Positions 6,627 to 15,580 of a stretch of DNA of 64,000 bases are shown here, in pieces. The first letter of the stretch is position 1, and each line of letters opens with the position of its first letter. Source of the stretch: an uncultured Brevibacillus sp. GTDB lineage: Bacteria; Bacillota; Bacilli; Brevibacillales; Brevibacillaceae. A model generated the notes under the pieces. The model saw only the letters and a list, made by a program, of their open reading frames with translations, ran no database searches and was not told the DNA's origin. Location of the stretch: contig NZ_CANMZW010000029.1 in NCBI RefSeq assembly GCF_947502445.1, forward strand, positions 1 through 64,000, in the 5' to 3' direction. The translations under genes were made by a program, and so were the position numbers.

Positions 6627-7994
6627 ATGAAAAAGGCCTGGCTTTACTCTGCCGTGCTTCTCGCCGCGCTTCTTGGCGGATGCGGATTTACTGATACACC
6701 CAATGAATTGATGCGCGCTCCAACAGCAGACGGCGATCAAAAATCAATTAATCAAGCCGTTATGCAGTTCTTGCCTCCCGGGTCTCAATTAACCGTGCCG
6801 CTCCACCCCAGTGAGGCGAGCGCAGTTACTCTCCAGGATTTGACGGGAGATGGCAATCCAGAAGTCGTTGCCTTTTTTAAAACAGAAAAAACCGATTACG
6901 AGATCGGGGTGCTCGTACTCTCTCAAAAGCAAGGCAACTGGGCAAAGCTCTCCTCTTTTACGGGAATTGGCAGTGAGCTGGACTATGTCACGTTTGAGGA
7001 CCTGAACGGAGATCAATTGCCCGAAATGCTGATTGGCCTTGGCGGAGGAGAGAATCTGAACAAAGAGCTCTCCGTTTACTCCATTACCCAAGGACAGGTT
7101 CAAGAGCTGATCAAACAGCCGTACTCTGTCATGGCGGTAGGTGATCTCACAGGCAATGGCCTCTCTGATTTGGCTCTTGTCCTGCACGATCATAATAACC
7201 TTACGTCCAAAGCAGAAATGTATGGAGCAAAGGACGGAAAACTCGCCAAGCTGACAGAGCTGCCGCTGGAAGGCGCAATTAACGGATATGAACAGGCGAT
7301 TATTGGAAAAGCCTCTCCTACTCAAAACGGGTTATTTATCGAGGCGGGGCTTGGCGCACATTCTGCTTCTACTGAATTGTTAGTGTGGGATGAGGGAAAG
7401 CTGCACAACCCGCTAGCCAAAATTGATGGAGAGATGGACCTGACTTTTAAGCCGTATTCCTTGTATAGTGAGGATATTAACGGGGATGGCATCATAGAGA
7501 TTGGGGTAACGACCCAGCCTCCAGGAACCGATGATTTGTCGATGGCCGAGATTCCCTGGGTGTCCTCTTATTTTCAATGGGATCAAATGTCTGGACTGAA
7601 GCCGATTGAAGAGCACTACCAAAACTTTTTAATGGGGTATGATTTCCGCATTCCTGACAAATGGGAAGGAAAGTACACAATCACCTCCTCAGACCAAGAC
7701 CCGAATTCCATGCTTACACGTTTCTTTTTCTATGCCGATAACGGAAAGACAAAGGCAGAGCTGCTTACTTTGCAGACTGTCCCTACGAAAGAGTGGGCCA
7801 AATTCGAGAGCATGCTGAAACAAAAGCAGGTGCCCTATATTGTGCTGAAAGAGGCGACCAAGCAGGTGCTGGTAGCCATCCAGCCGCAAGTCACCCCTAA
7901 TCTTGGGAAGTCTGCCAAGCAAGAGTACAAATCCCTGCTGCTGACACCTGATGAAGTTCGCAAGCATTACAAACCGGTAACCATGCCGATGTAA
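6627..7994 (+). CDS. Lipoprotein with FG-GAP/VCBS-like repeats
   Basis: The 455-residue product begins MKKAWLYSAVLLAALLGGCG, a lipoprotein signal with lipobox LLGGC and Cys19 as lipid anchor. At least four DxxGDG-type loops recur (DLTGDGNPEVVAF, DLNGDQLPEMLIG, DLTGNGLSDLALV, DINGDGIIEIGVT), indicating a beta-propeller-like fold. A C-terminal domain of about 130 residues follows. The ATG at 6627 is preferred because upstream in-frame codons would spoil the signal peptide. It lies 70 bp before the response regulator and is probably co-transcribed, so it may feed a signal to the sensor kinase. Confidence 0.8.
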   Translation: MKKAWLYSAVLLAALLGGCGFTDTPNELMRAPTADGDQKSINQAVMQFLPPGSQLTVPLHPSEASAVTLQDLTGDGNPEVVAFFKTEKTDYEIGVLVLSQKQGNWAKLSSFTGIGSELDYVTFEDLNGDQLPEMLIGLGGGENLNKELSVYSITQGQVQELIKQPYSVMAVGDLTGNGLSDLALVLHDHNNLTSKAEMYGAKDGKLAKLTELPLEGAINGYEQAIIGKASPTQNGLFIEAGLGAHSASTELLVWDEGKLHNPLAKIDGEMDLTFKPYSLYSEDINGDGIIEIGVTTQPPGTDDLSMAEIPWVSSYFQWDQMSGLKPIEEHYQNFLMGYDFRIPDKWEGKYTITSSDQDPNSMLTRFFFYADNGKTKAELLTLQTVPTKEWAKFESMLKQKQVPYIVLKEATKQVLVAIQPQVTPNLGKSAKQEYKSLLLTPDEVRKHYKPVTMPM

Positions 7995-8064
7995 TAACCG
8001 CTGGACGTCCTATAAACACCTATGGAAATGACAGCAACCTAATCAATAGCAAGGGGAATCACTT

Positions 8065-8775
8065 ATGAAGGTATTACTGCTGGAAGATGAAAAATCGATT
8101 CGCGACTTTGTCCGCATCAATCTAAAACGGGAAGGGTACACAGTGGTCGAAGCGGCAACTGGCGAAGAAGCATTGGAGATCGCTGAGAGCCAAGCTGATA
8201 TCGACATCGCGATTTTAGATGTGATGCTGCCGGGCATCGACGGCTTCGAGGTCTGCGGTCGGTTACGAAAAAAATATCCTCGTCTCGGGATTATCATGCT
8301 GACAGCCAAAAGTCAGGAGCTGGACAAAGTGATGGGGTTGGAGTTTGGGGCAGACGATTATGTAGGAAAACCGTTTAGCCCAGCTGAGCTGCTGGCGAGA
8401 ATCAAAGCTCTGCACCGCCGACTCGCTCCTGTGACGATGATCGCGGAGCATCGAAATGAAATCGCTATCTCCCCATTCACCTTGCTCTTGGATGAACGGA
8501 AGCTGATTCGTGGCGATCAGGAAATCGTTTTGACACCAAAAGAATTTGCGATTATTAAGCTGCTCGCTGAAAATGCCAATAAAGCAATTAGTCGCGATGA
8601 GATTTTGACAGCAGTCTGGGGACAGTTCTTTATTGGCGATCTGAAAATTGTCGATGTGAATATACGGCGTATCCGTCAAAAAATCGAGCAGGACCCTGCC
8701 CATCCTGCCTTCCTGGAGACCGTTTGGGGGTATGGGTACTTATGGCGAAAGGACACTCATGATGAAAGGAATTAG
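8065..8775 (+). CDS. OmpR/PhoB-family response regulator
   Basis: The 236-residue protein has a receiver domain (about 1-115) with acidic LEDEKS, phospho-acceptor Asp in AILDVMLPG and Lys in VGKPF, then a winged-helix DNA-binding domain (about 135-232) with VDVNIRRIRQKIE and a closing ETVWGYGYLW. It overlaps the sensor kinase by 17 bp. It follows an FG-GAP lipoprotein gene. Targets are unknown; the adjacent divergent exported-protein pair is the obvious candidate. Confidence 0.95.
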   Translation: MKVLLLEDEKSIRDFVRINLKREGYTVVEAATGEEALEIAESQADIDIAILDVMLPGIDGFEVCGRLRKKYPRLGIIMLTAKSQELDKVMGLEFGADDYVGKPFSPAELLARIKALHRRLAPVTMIAEHRNEIAISPFTLLLDERKLIRGDQEIVLTPKEFAIIKLLAENANKAISRDEILTAVWGQFFIGDLKIVDVNIRRIRQKIEQDPAHPAFLETVWGYGYLWRKDTHDERN

Positions 8776-10162
8776 GACCAGGCTCGTTGTTTATTTTGGC
8801 CTGATCCTCCTCTTGATCGTTCTATTGCTCGAAGGATTGTTCTATTGGGCGGTTCACTCCTACTATTTCGGAACCGCTACCGAGGCATTAGTGACTCGTA
8901 CCACGACTTTTACCAACTTTATCAATAAGTACACGACCAGCTATTCACTTAAAGACAAAGCACGATATATTCTCGAAAACGTCTCGAATCAAGAGTACGC
9001 CAAGGTTGAAGTATTGGACATCGACGGAAGGGTCATCCTCAATTCGTACGGCTTTCAAACAGGCGAAATCATCCAAACGCCTGATGTCATTGATGCCCTG
9101 AAGGGTCAATCCGGACTTCATATCGGGAAAAACCCGAAAACAAAAGAGCGGATCATCGCTGTGTCCAATCCGCTCCTTTTTGCCAATGAGTACATCGGCG
9201 TGTTGCGCTACACAATCTCTGCAGAGCCGCTCTATCATGCCGTAAATCGGATCGCCTTGTACGGTGCTGGAGTCGGGACTGGCGTGGTCATCCTGGCCTT
9301 TGCACTCAGTTTATTAATTGCCAAGCGCATCGTAGATCCGATCAAGGATTTGACCAAAGCCGCGACGCAAATGGCAAAAGGCAACTTTACAACCCGAGCC
9401 ACCAAACGCTATGACGATGAAGTCGGAACACTAGCTGATGCCTTCAATTACATGGCGGCGGAGATCGGCAAAAATGAAAAGCTGAAAAATGACTTCATCT
9501 CCTCCGTTTCCCATGAGCTGCGGACACCCCTAACCTCAATCAAGGGCTGGGGCGAAACGTTGATCTCTGGGGGTTTGGACGAACCGGAAGAAACCATGCT
9601 CGGGCTGGAGGTCATCTCCAAAGAAACCGATCGACTCATCGGCTTGGTCGAAGAGCTTCTGGACTTCTCCAAGTTTCAATCGGGAGAAATGAAGCTATGT
9701 CAGGAGCGAATGGATATACGGGATGTACTTGACGATTTGCATCTGCAATTTGCTATTCGTTCACAGGAAAAACAGGTGGACCTGCATCTGGAGCTTCCCT
9801 CATCGCCACTACTTGTAATGGGCGACCCCAATCGACTCAAGCAGGTCTTTGTCAACTTATTGGATAATGCCTTTAAATTCACCCCACTGGGTGGCTCCAT
9901 CACCGTTTCTGCCGAAGCTTCCGAGGACAGAGCCATTATTACCGTAACCGATACGGGAGAGGGCATTGACGCCGAGGATTTGCCACACATCACCAGAAAG
10001 TTTTACAAAGGGCGCTCGAAGCAGTCAGGAAGTGGTCTGGGGCTTGCCATTTGCAAAGAAATCATTCAGCTGCACGCCGGCCAATTTCACGTCAGCAGCT
10101 CTGTAGACCACGGAACGAGTATCACTGTCGATTTGCCGATAGAAAAGGATAAAAAAGGGTAG
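8759..10162 (+). CDS. PhoR-type membrane sensor histidine kinase
   Basis: The 467-residue kinase has a first membrane helix (residues about 5-30), an extracellular sensing domain, a second helix (about 165-190), a HAMP linker (KRIVDPIKDLTKAATQMAKG), an H-box SVSHELRTPLTS, an N-box NLLDNAFKF, DTGEGI and a GSGLGLAI lid motif. Two tandem ATGs (8759 and 8762) follow a GAAAGGAC site; either is possible. Translation is coupled to the overlapping regulator. The signal is unknown but should be extracytoplasmic. Confidence 0.94.
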   Translation: MMKGIRTRLVVYFGLILLLIVLLLEGLFYWAVHSYYFGTATEALVTRTTTFTNFINKYTTSYSLKDKARYILENVSNQEYAKVEVLDIDGRVILNSYGFQTGEIIQTPDVIDALKGQSGLHIGKNPKTKERIIAVSNPLLFANEYIGVLRYTISAEPLYHAVNRIALYGAGVGTGVVILAFALSLLIAKRIVDPIKDLTKAATQMAKGNFTTRATKRYDDEVGTLADAFNYMAAEIGKNEKLKNDFISSVSHELRTPLTSIKGWGETLISGGLDEPEETMLGLEVISKETDRLIGLVEELLDFSKFQSGEMKLCQERMDIRDVLDDLHLQFAIRSQEKQVDLHLELPSSPLLVMGDPNRLKQVFVNLLDNAFKFTPLGGSITVSAEASEDRAIITVTDTGEGIDAEDLPHITRKFYKGRSKQSGSGLGLAICKEIIQLHAGQFHVSSSVDHGTSITVDLPIEKDKKG

Positions 10163-10196
10163 GATGAGCCGTTGCAGCTCCCTACCCTTCTTTTTT
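10155..10196. terminator. Bidirectional intrinsic terminator
   Basis: AAGGGTAGG, overlapping the kinase stop codon, pairs with CCTACCCTT and is followed by CTTTTTT. A-rich sequence on the left allows use by the convergent amidase operon. Confidence 0.8.
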
Positions 10197-11613
10197 ACAC
10201 AGAACCGACCAGCCCCGGCTTTTTCCCTTTTAACGGGTTTGTTTTTTCAACCGCATACCCTACATTCAATACGGTTCCTTCCTGCAAGGCCGGTCCAAAA
10301 ATTTGCAAGCCGACTGGCATACCGTCATGCAGTCCGCACGGAACCGTCAGCGCTGGAAGACCCGACAAATTACCCGGTCCTGTAAAGCGAATAATATGGT
10401 CAATCAAATCAACCTTTTCCCCATTAATCACCGCTTCATTGTCCCCAATGTTCGGAACGATGAGCGGCAAGGTCGGTGTCAGCAAGACGTTTACTTTTTC
10501 AAAGATTTTTTGGAAGTCCTGTTTAATCTGTCTTCTCAGCTGTTGTGCCTGCAAATAGTCCACTGCCGATGGAATCTCACCCAGCTCGAACAAGAGGCGA
10601 ATATCTGAACCGAAATCATCCGGGCGCTTGAGCAAATCTCGATGATGGATAGCCGCAGCCTCTGACAAAATCGTGATCATCTCTGCATACTCCGCATATT
10701 TGAGTGATGGAATGCTGACCTCTTCCACCCTCGCCCCCTGATCGACGAGTGATTGAATCGCAGCTCTGACAAGCTTTTCAACACCCGCATCTACATTTTT
10801 GAAGAAATACTCTTCATTGACACCAATGACGAGATTGCTCACATCCCCCGAAAGTGCCGCTGTATACTGACTAACGGGAGCATTGACCGAAGTCGGATCA
10901 TTCGGGTCGTAGCCTGCAATAATCTCCAGTAATCCAGCAGCATCGCGCACTGTTTTCGTCATCGGACCGATATGATCCAGCGACCACGCGAGCGGGAAGC
11001 ACCCGTATTTGCTGACACGCCCATGCGTTGGCTTCAAGCCTACAATCCCGCATGCTGAAGACGGGATACGAATCGAGCCCGCCGTATCAGTACCAAGTGT
11101 GGCTACGCTCATATCAGCAGCGATGGCTGCACCTGATCCGCCGCTGGAGCCTCCTGGGATTCTTTCGAGATTCCACGGATTGCGGCATGCTCCGAAGTGA
11201 GGGTTGTTATTCGTAATTCCCCACGCATACTCGTGCATATTCAATTTTCCGGTAAAGACGATGCCCGCTTCTCTCATCTTTGCGATGATCGTTGCATCGT
11301 AGTCGGATACAAAATTTCGATGAATTTTGGAGGCCATCGTGGTTACTTCATTTTTAAAATACAAATTATCCTTGATACCCATGGGGATGCCGTGATACAT
11401 CCCGCGATAATTGCCTACCGCTATTTCCTGATCTACCTTTTCCGCTGTTTCTTCCGCCTGCTGCCTCGTAAAGCTGATATAGGCATTCACTGTATGATTA
11501 AGCGTCTCGGCATGATCCAATACCGCTTGCGTCAATTCCAGCGAGGAGACTTCCCTCTGTTCAATCAGGGGCGCCAATTCTTCGACTGATTTGCCAACCA
11601 GCTCTTTACTCAA
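10195..11613 (-). CDS. Amidase-signature hydrolase (GatA/AtzE-like)
   Basis: The 472-residue enzyme carries the amidase signature: Lys in PMGIKDN (about 81), the GGSSGGSG loop with cis-Ser (about 156) and nucleophile Ser in GTDTAGSIRIP (about 180), giving a Ser-cisSer-Lys triad. The start is TTG after AGGAGGTGATCACG, overlapping the stop of a 60-residue gene. It hydrolyses an amide, but the substrate is unknown. Not the tRNA amidotransferase GatA, since no gatB is nearby. Control by the divergent sigma-54 activator is inferred from a sigma-54 promoter upstream. Confidence 0.88.
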   Translation of the reverse strand: MSKELVGKSVEELAPLIEQREVSSLELTQAVLDHAETLNHTVNAYISFTRQQAEETAEKVDQEIAVGNYRGMYHGIPMGIKDNLYFKNEVTTMASKIHRNFVSDYDATIIAKMREAGIVFTGKLNMHEYAWGITNNNPHFGACRNPWNLERIPGGSSGGSGAAIAADMSVATLGTDTAGSIRIPSSACGIVGLKPTHGRVSKYGCFPLAWSLDHIGPMTKTVRDAAGLLEIIAGYDPNDPTSVNAPVSQYTAALSGDVSNLVIGVNEEYFFKNVDAGVEKLVRAAIQSLVDQGARVEEVSIPSLKYAEYAEMITILSEAAAIHHRDLLKRPDDFGSDIRLLFELGEIPSAVDYLQAQQLRRQIKQDFQKIFEKVNVLLTPTLPLIVPNIGDNEAVINGEKVDLIDHIIRFTGPGNLSGLPALTVPCGLHDGMPVGLQIFGPALQEGTVLNVGYAVEKTNPLKGKKPGLVGSV

Positions 11614-11788
11614 CGTGATCACCTCCTGGAATGTTGCGCAGCGCGATATCGTAATCATCCAGTAGCGCTTGCTCCGTTTCCCGTTTTAAGTCTTCAATCG
11701 CTTGCCAGCGTGTAGCCAGCTCATTCAGGTGCTCTCTCGGTACCGTCACACCTTTGCTTTCCAAGACATCAAGAATAAATAATTTCAA
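11606..11788 (-). CDS. Small GatC/AtzG-like partner of the amidase
   Basis: The 60-residue product (TTG start after AGGAGGAGGACTTGCA) is mostly helical and ends ALLDDYDIALRNIPGGDHVE, recalling the tail of GatC-type subunits. Its stop overlaps the amidase start by 8 bp, so the two are translationally coupled. Small GatC-like proteins such as AtzG stabilise partner amidases in some catabolic complexes; that role here is inferred from size, position and tail. It is the first gene after the sigma-54 promoter. Confidence 0.6.
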   Translation of the reverse strand: MKLFILDVLESKGVTVPREHLNELATRWQAIEDLKRETEQALLDDYDIALRNIPGGDHVE

Positions 11789-11893
11789 TGCAAGTCCTCC
11801 TCCTTTTTGTGCGGTCGAAAACTTTTGAAAAAATTATTCGCTGTCTTCTCTACTGAACCCGCCATCCTCCTTTCCCTCTGCTGCTATGGTAAT

Positions 11894-11910
11894 CGCAACT
11901 ATCATGCCAA
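11894..11910 (-). promoter_or_regulatory. Sigma-54 promoter of the amidase operon
   Basis: The minus strand reads TTGGCATGATAGTTGCGA: GG and GC of the -24 and -12 elements are exactly 10 bp apart, with the TTGGCA and TTGC blocks of the consensus intact. The predicted start, near 11883, is about 95 nt before the first gene. Confidence 0.75.
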
Positions 11911-11970
11911 TTACCCACCTTTGACAGGACAAGCATGGCAAATGAAACGGTGTTGCAATACAAAACACAA

Positions 11971-11996
11971 ATAACAAATATTCTGATTTTTGTTAT
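11971..11996. promoter_or_regulatory. Candidate upstream activator site
   Basis: ATAACAAA and TTTGTTAT form perfect 8-bp arms around 10 nt. It lies 60-85 bp upstream of the sigma-54 promoter, a usual distance for an enhancer site, and between that promoter and the divergent activator gene. Confidence 0.5.
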
Positions 11997-12075
11997 ATGA
12001 TAAATGTAGTTTAACTGCTCGTCCCAATGTGAGACGGCTTTCTCAAAGCAAGACATGATGAAACGGAGGGATCAC

Positions 12076-14355
12076 GTGCATATTAAAGTGGGGTTATTGT
12101 TTTCGTTAACAGGCACGACTGCGCTCACCGAAAAAGGACAATGTGATGCAGCTAGATTGGCCATCGAAGAAGGTAGCCATGGACCATACCAAATAGAAGC
12201 AATCGTTCGTGATATTTGTTCCGATCCGAGAAAAAGTGCACAAGAAGCAGAAGCGATGGCCAAAGAAGGCGTCCAGATCTTCATCGGATGCTACACATCT
12301 GCCTGCAGAAAAGCGATTCTACCGGTACTGGAAAAATACAACTGTCTTCTAGTCTATCCCACTTTATATGAGGGACAGGAATGTCATCCAAACGTGATCT
12401 ATACCGGAGAATTACCGAATCAGCAGGTACATACGCTACTGGATTATTTGACATGCCACTTCGGAAAACGGGTATATTGCATTGGCACAGATTATGTCTA
12501 CCCGCGTGAAACGAATCTGCAGGTCCATTCATTTTTACGTGATCGCAACGGGGCAGTCGTAAAGGAGCATTACGTGCCATTTGGACATCAGCATTTTCAA
12601 GACATATGGAGCGATATTCTTTCCCAGGAGCCGGATGCTATTTTCTCCACCCTCGTTGGAAAAAGCATTATTCCTTTTTACCGGGATCACCATCACATAG
12701 GGGCAAAGCGTAAAAGAGTCCCGATTTTTAGTCCGATTACAAAAGAAACAGAGCTGGAAGCGATTGGCGCGGAATATGGTGCTGGTCATTACAGCTCTGC
12801 CAGCTATTTTCAATCCCTTTCGACTGCGGAGAATCTGGCATTCATCCGTCGGTTTCAACAATTCACAGGAGAGAGACGCGCAATCTCCTCTGTCATGTAT
12901 AACACGTATATTGGAACGAAGATGGTATTGGACACGATCGTGGAGACGAAGAGTACCAACCATCGGGAAATTTATGAGCATATGAGCAAAAAGACATTTG
13001 AAACGGCATGTGGAACGATGCTGGTGGATGTTCCTCATCGCCACTTATCACGCCCTGTCAAAATCGGGAAGTCTCTGCCCAATGGCCAGTTTGAGATCGT
13101 GTGGGACTCGGAGCGAAATATACTACCGAGGCCTTTTCCTGCAAGCCACAAGTCCTCCCCTCCCTTCCATGAATTGGCGCTAAAAGCATGGGGGCAACTA
13201 AGCGAGGAGGCGGTACTGGTTGTATCTGAGCAAGGCACTGTCATGTATATGAGCAGCAAGGCAGAAGAGCTGACTTCATTTGCTCTCGGGCAATCAATCA
13301 CGCCCGCTATGCTCCAAACGATGCATCAAGCCTTTTTGGTCACTGCCCATCGCGAGCAGCATTACCATTTTTATTTGTTGAAGCCAAGAATGACCTCTGT
13401 GCTCCCTACTCCACGAGCTTTTTGTTTCGGACGTATCCAGACGGTACATCTCGGCTATCAACGCGAGCTAGAAATAGCCAAGCTGGCTACACAATCCTCT
13501 GCCAATGTGTTGATTCTGGGAGAAACCGGGACAGGTAAAGAAGTCATGGCTGAATCGATCCATCGGGAAAGCGAGCGGAGAAATGGACCCTTCATAGCAG
13601 TGAACACAGCTTTATTGCCAAAGGATTTGATTGCAAGCGAGTTGTTTGGGTTTGTGGATGGGGCTTTTACTGGAGCGAAAAAGGGCGGGGCAATCGGGAA
13701 ATTTGAGGCGGCGCATAGTGGCACGATCTTTTTGGACGAGATTGGGGATATGCCGCTTGAGCTTCAGGTGGTGCTGCTTCGCGTGATTGAATCGAAGAAA
13801 ATTGTGAGGCTGGGCGACTCAAGAGAGCGTGCGATCAACGTACGGATCATCGCAGCCACTAACCGCAACCTACCACAGGAAATTGCCGTCAATCACTCGT
13901 TTCGTCCTGATCTGTTTTACCGGCTGAATGTCTTGTCGATCACAATCCCTCCCCTCAAGGAACGACCGGAAGACATCGAGCACCTCTGCCAGGAATTTAT
14001 ACACGAATGCTTCCTGACCTATGGAGATGGTCCTCAATCCTTTCAGAAAGAGGCGCTGCACTCCATTGTGCATTACCCATGGCCAGGAAATATTCGCGAG
14101 CTGCGCAATGTGATTGAACGTGCTTTTCTTTTAGCAAGGCAGGAACAATCGGAAATAACGCTGGAGCACTTGCCTCCCAGCATGAGAAGCGGCGATTACA
14201 TTTCGCAGCAGCCTGCTCGCTCCAGCTCGTTGAAAAACCTGGAAAGACAAGTCATCGAGCAAGCACTGCAAAAAACAAAATCGGTAACGGAAGCATCACA
14301 GTTTCTGGGCATCGCCAGAAGTACGTTATATCGAAAAATTAAAAGCTATTATTGA
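12076..14355 (+). CDS. Fusion: type-1 solute-binding receptor plus sigma-54 activator
   Basis: The 759-residue protein joins an N-terminal domain of about 370 residues resembling amide/urea/branched amino acid binding proteins of the AmiC/UrtA type (VGLLFSLTGTTALTEKGQ, IEAIVRDICSDP, FIGCYTSACRKAILPVLEKY) to a short PAS-like linker (about 375-430), an AAA+ sigma-54 module and a Fis-type HTH (about 735-759). The AAA+ part has Walker A GETGTGKE (about 481), GAFTGA (about 528) and DEIGD. No signal peptide: the receptor domain is cytosolic. GTG at 12076 follows CGGAGGGATCAC. It probably senses an amide and switches on the divergent amidase. Confidence 0.88.
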   Translation: MHIKVGLLFSLTGTTALTEKGQCDAARLAIEEGSHGPYQIEAIVRDICSDPRKSAQEAEAMAKEGVQIFIGCYTSACRKAILPVLEKYNCLLVYPTLYEGQECHPNVIYTGELPNQQVHTLLDYLTCHFGKRVYCIGTDYVYPRETNLQVHSFLRDRNGAVVKEHYVPFGHQHFQDIWSDILSQEPDAIFSTLVGKSIIPFYRDHHHIGAKRKRVPIFSPITKETELEAIGAEYGAGHYSSASYFQSLSTAENLAFIRRFQQFTGERRAISSVMYNTYIGTKMVLDTIVETKSTNHREIYEHMSKKTFETACGTMLVDVPHRHLSRPVKIGKSLPNGQFEIVWDSERNILPRPFPASHKSSPPFHELALKAWGQLSEEAVLVVSEQGTVMYMSSKAEELTSFALGQSITPAMLQTMHQAFLVTAHREQHYHFYLLKPRMTSVLPTPRAFCFGRIQTVHLGYQRELEIAKLATQSSANVLILGETGTGKEVMAESIHRESERRNGPFIAVNTALLPKDLIASELFGFVDGAFTGAKKGGAIGKFEAAHSGTIFLDEIGDMPLELQVVLLRVIESKKIVRLGDSRERAINVRIIAATNRNLPQEIAVNHSFRPDLFYRLNVLSITIPPLKERPEDIEHLCQEFIHECFLTYGDGPQSFQKEALHSIVHYPWPGNIRELRNVIERAFLLARQEQSEITLEHLPPSMRSGDYISQQPARSSSLKNLERQVIEQALQKTKSVTEASQFLGIARSTLYRKIKSYY

Positions 14356-14971
14356 TAACCAGCTGGTCCAGACCAAAACGGGCAGTCGGATGTGCCTGCA
14401 CGCTTGCTTTTCCAATCGTCAGCATTAATGTTGGCAAAAAGCGGGACGGGATATTCAATTCCTTGATCAACGCATCACGGTTGTATCCACCCATCGGGCA
14501 TGTGTCGTAGCCTTTTGCTTTCGCTGCAAGCATCAGCTGCATCGCTGCATACGAAGAATTGCGGATAGCTTCGTCGCGGGCAATTTCAGGGTTAGATTTG
14601 TACGCACCCTCGATTTGTGCAATCATCGTGTCACGTACGGATTCGATCATAAGACCGTTCGCAACAGCCTCGTCATACACAAGACGAGCCGACTTGTCTG
14701 CTTCCAAATCGCCTAATATAATGATGGTGGCGTACGCGTCCACTACTTGCTGCTGATTGAATGCAATCGGGAGCAATTTTTCTTTTATCGCCGGATCAGT
14801 AACTACGAGGAAGCGCCAGTGTTGCAGGTTCCAAGAAGAAGGAGCACTTGCTGCCAGACGCAAGATTTCGTTCAGCTCGCCTTGAGGAATCGTTGCGGTA
14901 GGATCGTATTTACGTACGCTATGACGCGCTTCCATTACTTGCTCAGTTGTCCATTTGAGTTCCGTTTGCAT
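14339..14971 (-). CDS. Nitroreductase-family flavoprotein
   Basis: The 210-residue protein has the FMN-binding RHSVRKYDPTATIP head, the ASAPSSWNLQHWRF loop and the GYDTCPMGGYN segment typical of NADPH-dependent nitroreductases. These reduce nitroaromatics, quinones or act as oxidative-stress reductases; the physiological substrate is unknown. It converges on the sigma-54 activator, and the two coding ends overlap by 17 bp. The ATG at 14971 is preceded by GCAGGAGGTATAG with long spacing. Confidence 0.9.
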   Translation of the reverse strand: MQTELKWTTEQVMEARHSVRKYDPTATIPQGELNEILRLAASAPSSWNLQHWRFLVVTDPAIKEKLLPIAFNQQQVVDAYATIIILGDLEADKSARLVYDEAVANGLMIESVRDTMIAQIEGAYKSNPEIARDEAIRNSSYAAMQLMLAAKAKGYDTCPMGGYNRDALIKELNIPSRFLPTLMLTIGKASVQAHPTARFGLDQLVINNSF

Positions 14972-15099
14972 GTGTATCTATACCTCCTGCGAGTAATAAC
15001 ATGTGAAATTGATGAAACTTACTTTAATATAGTTAGGAATGATTTGCAACTATATTTTTTGTGCATATCGCCCATTCTTATTGTTTGAAGGAGGATTTC

Positions 15100-15350
15100 A
15101 TGAGATACACGGATAACATTGTCATCGTCACGGGGGCAGGTCACGGAATTGGACGTGCTGGATTGAGACGGGTGATTACTCTCTCTTACGTCCCGAAGAT
15201 CATGAACAGCATCCTGCGACTCGCGTAGGCACCTCTGATGATATCGCTCGCGCTTGTCTGTTCCTGACGCAAAAGGAAAATGATTTTATTACCGGAACAG
15301 AGCTTGTCATCGATGGCGGAATGACGCGCAAGATGATTTACCTCCCCTAA
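15100..15350 (+). pseudogene. Short-chain dehydrogenase gene with internal deletion
   Basis: The gene opens after GAAGGAGG with the Rossmann head MRYTDNIVIVTGAGHGIGRA, containing TGxxxGxG. Within two codons the frame changes and the sequence resumes as an SDR C-terminus (GWIETGDY, then DDIARACLFLTQ and GTELVIDGGM) to TAA. About 130-150 residues, including the YxxxK catalytic region, are missing. The reading frame of the head stops at 15227. This is a decayed SDR gene, not a small protein, because both ends are recognisable in different frames. Confidence 0.82.
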
Positions 15351-15416
15351 AGCTAAACCAATGCCCCTCCAGGTGAATATCTTGGTTATACCAAGAGATA
15401 AAGGAGGAGTAGTAGT

Positions 15417-15518
15417 ATGCCTTTTGAAGAAGAAGATTTAAGGCTCATCGCACTCTGGTTGCTTGCTATCGGGTATCTGATTCTCGCCTTTACCGAATTG
15501 GCTGCCCTGAATTATTGA
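15417..15518 (+). CDS. 33-residue membrane peptide
   Basis: ATG follows a strong AAAGGAGGAGTAGTAGT site. The product has an acidic head (MPFEEEDLRL) and one hydrophobic helix (IALWLLAIGYLILAFTEL). A terminator begins 7 bp after its stop. The ribosome site, helix and terminator support a real small gene. Function unknown; it lies beside the deleted SDR gene and converges on the oxidase operon. Confidence 0.55.
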   Translation: MPFEEEDLRLIALWLLAIGYLILAFTELAALNY

Positions 15519-15524
15519 TACAAA

Positions 15525-15559
15525 AGAAAGCCGCTCGCTTTTTACACGAGTGGCTTTCT
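15525..15559. terminator. Bidirectional terminator between small gene and oxidase operon
   Basis: AGAAAGCCGCTCG pairs with CGAGTGGCTTTCT (one G-T) around CTTTTTACA. On the minus strand the stem is followed by TTTG, which fits the oxidase operon end. Confidence 0.75.
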
Positions 15560-15580
15560 ACTATTTTATCCCCAGATGGA

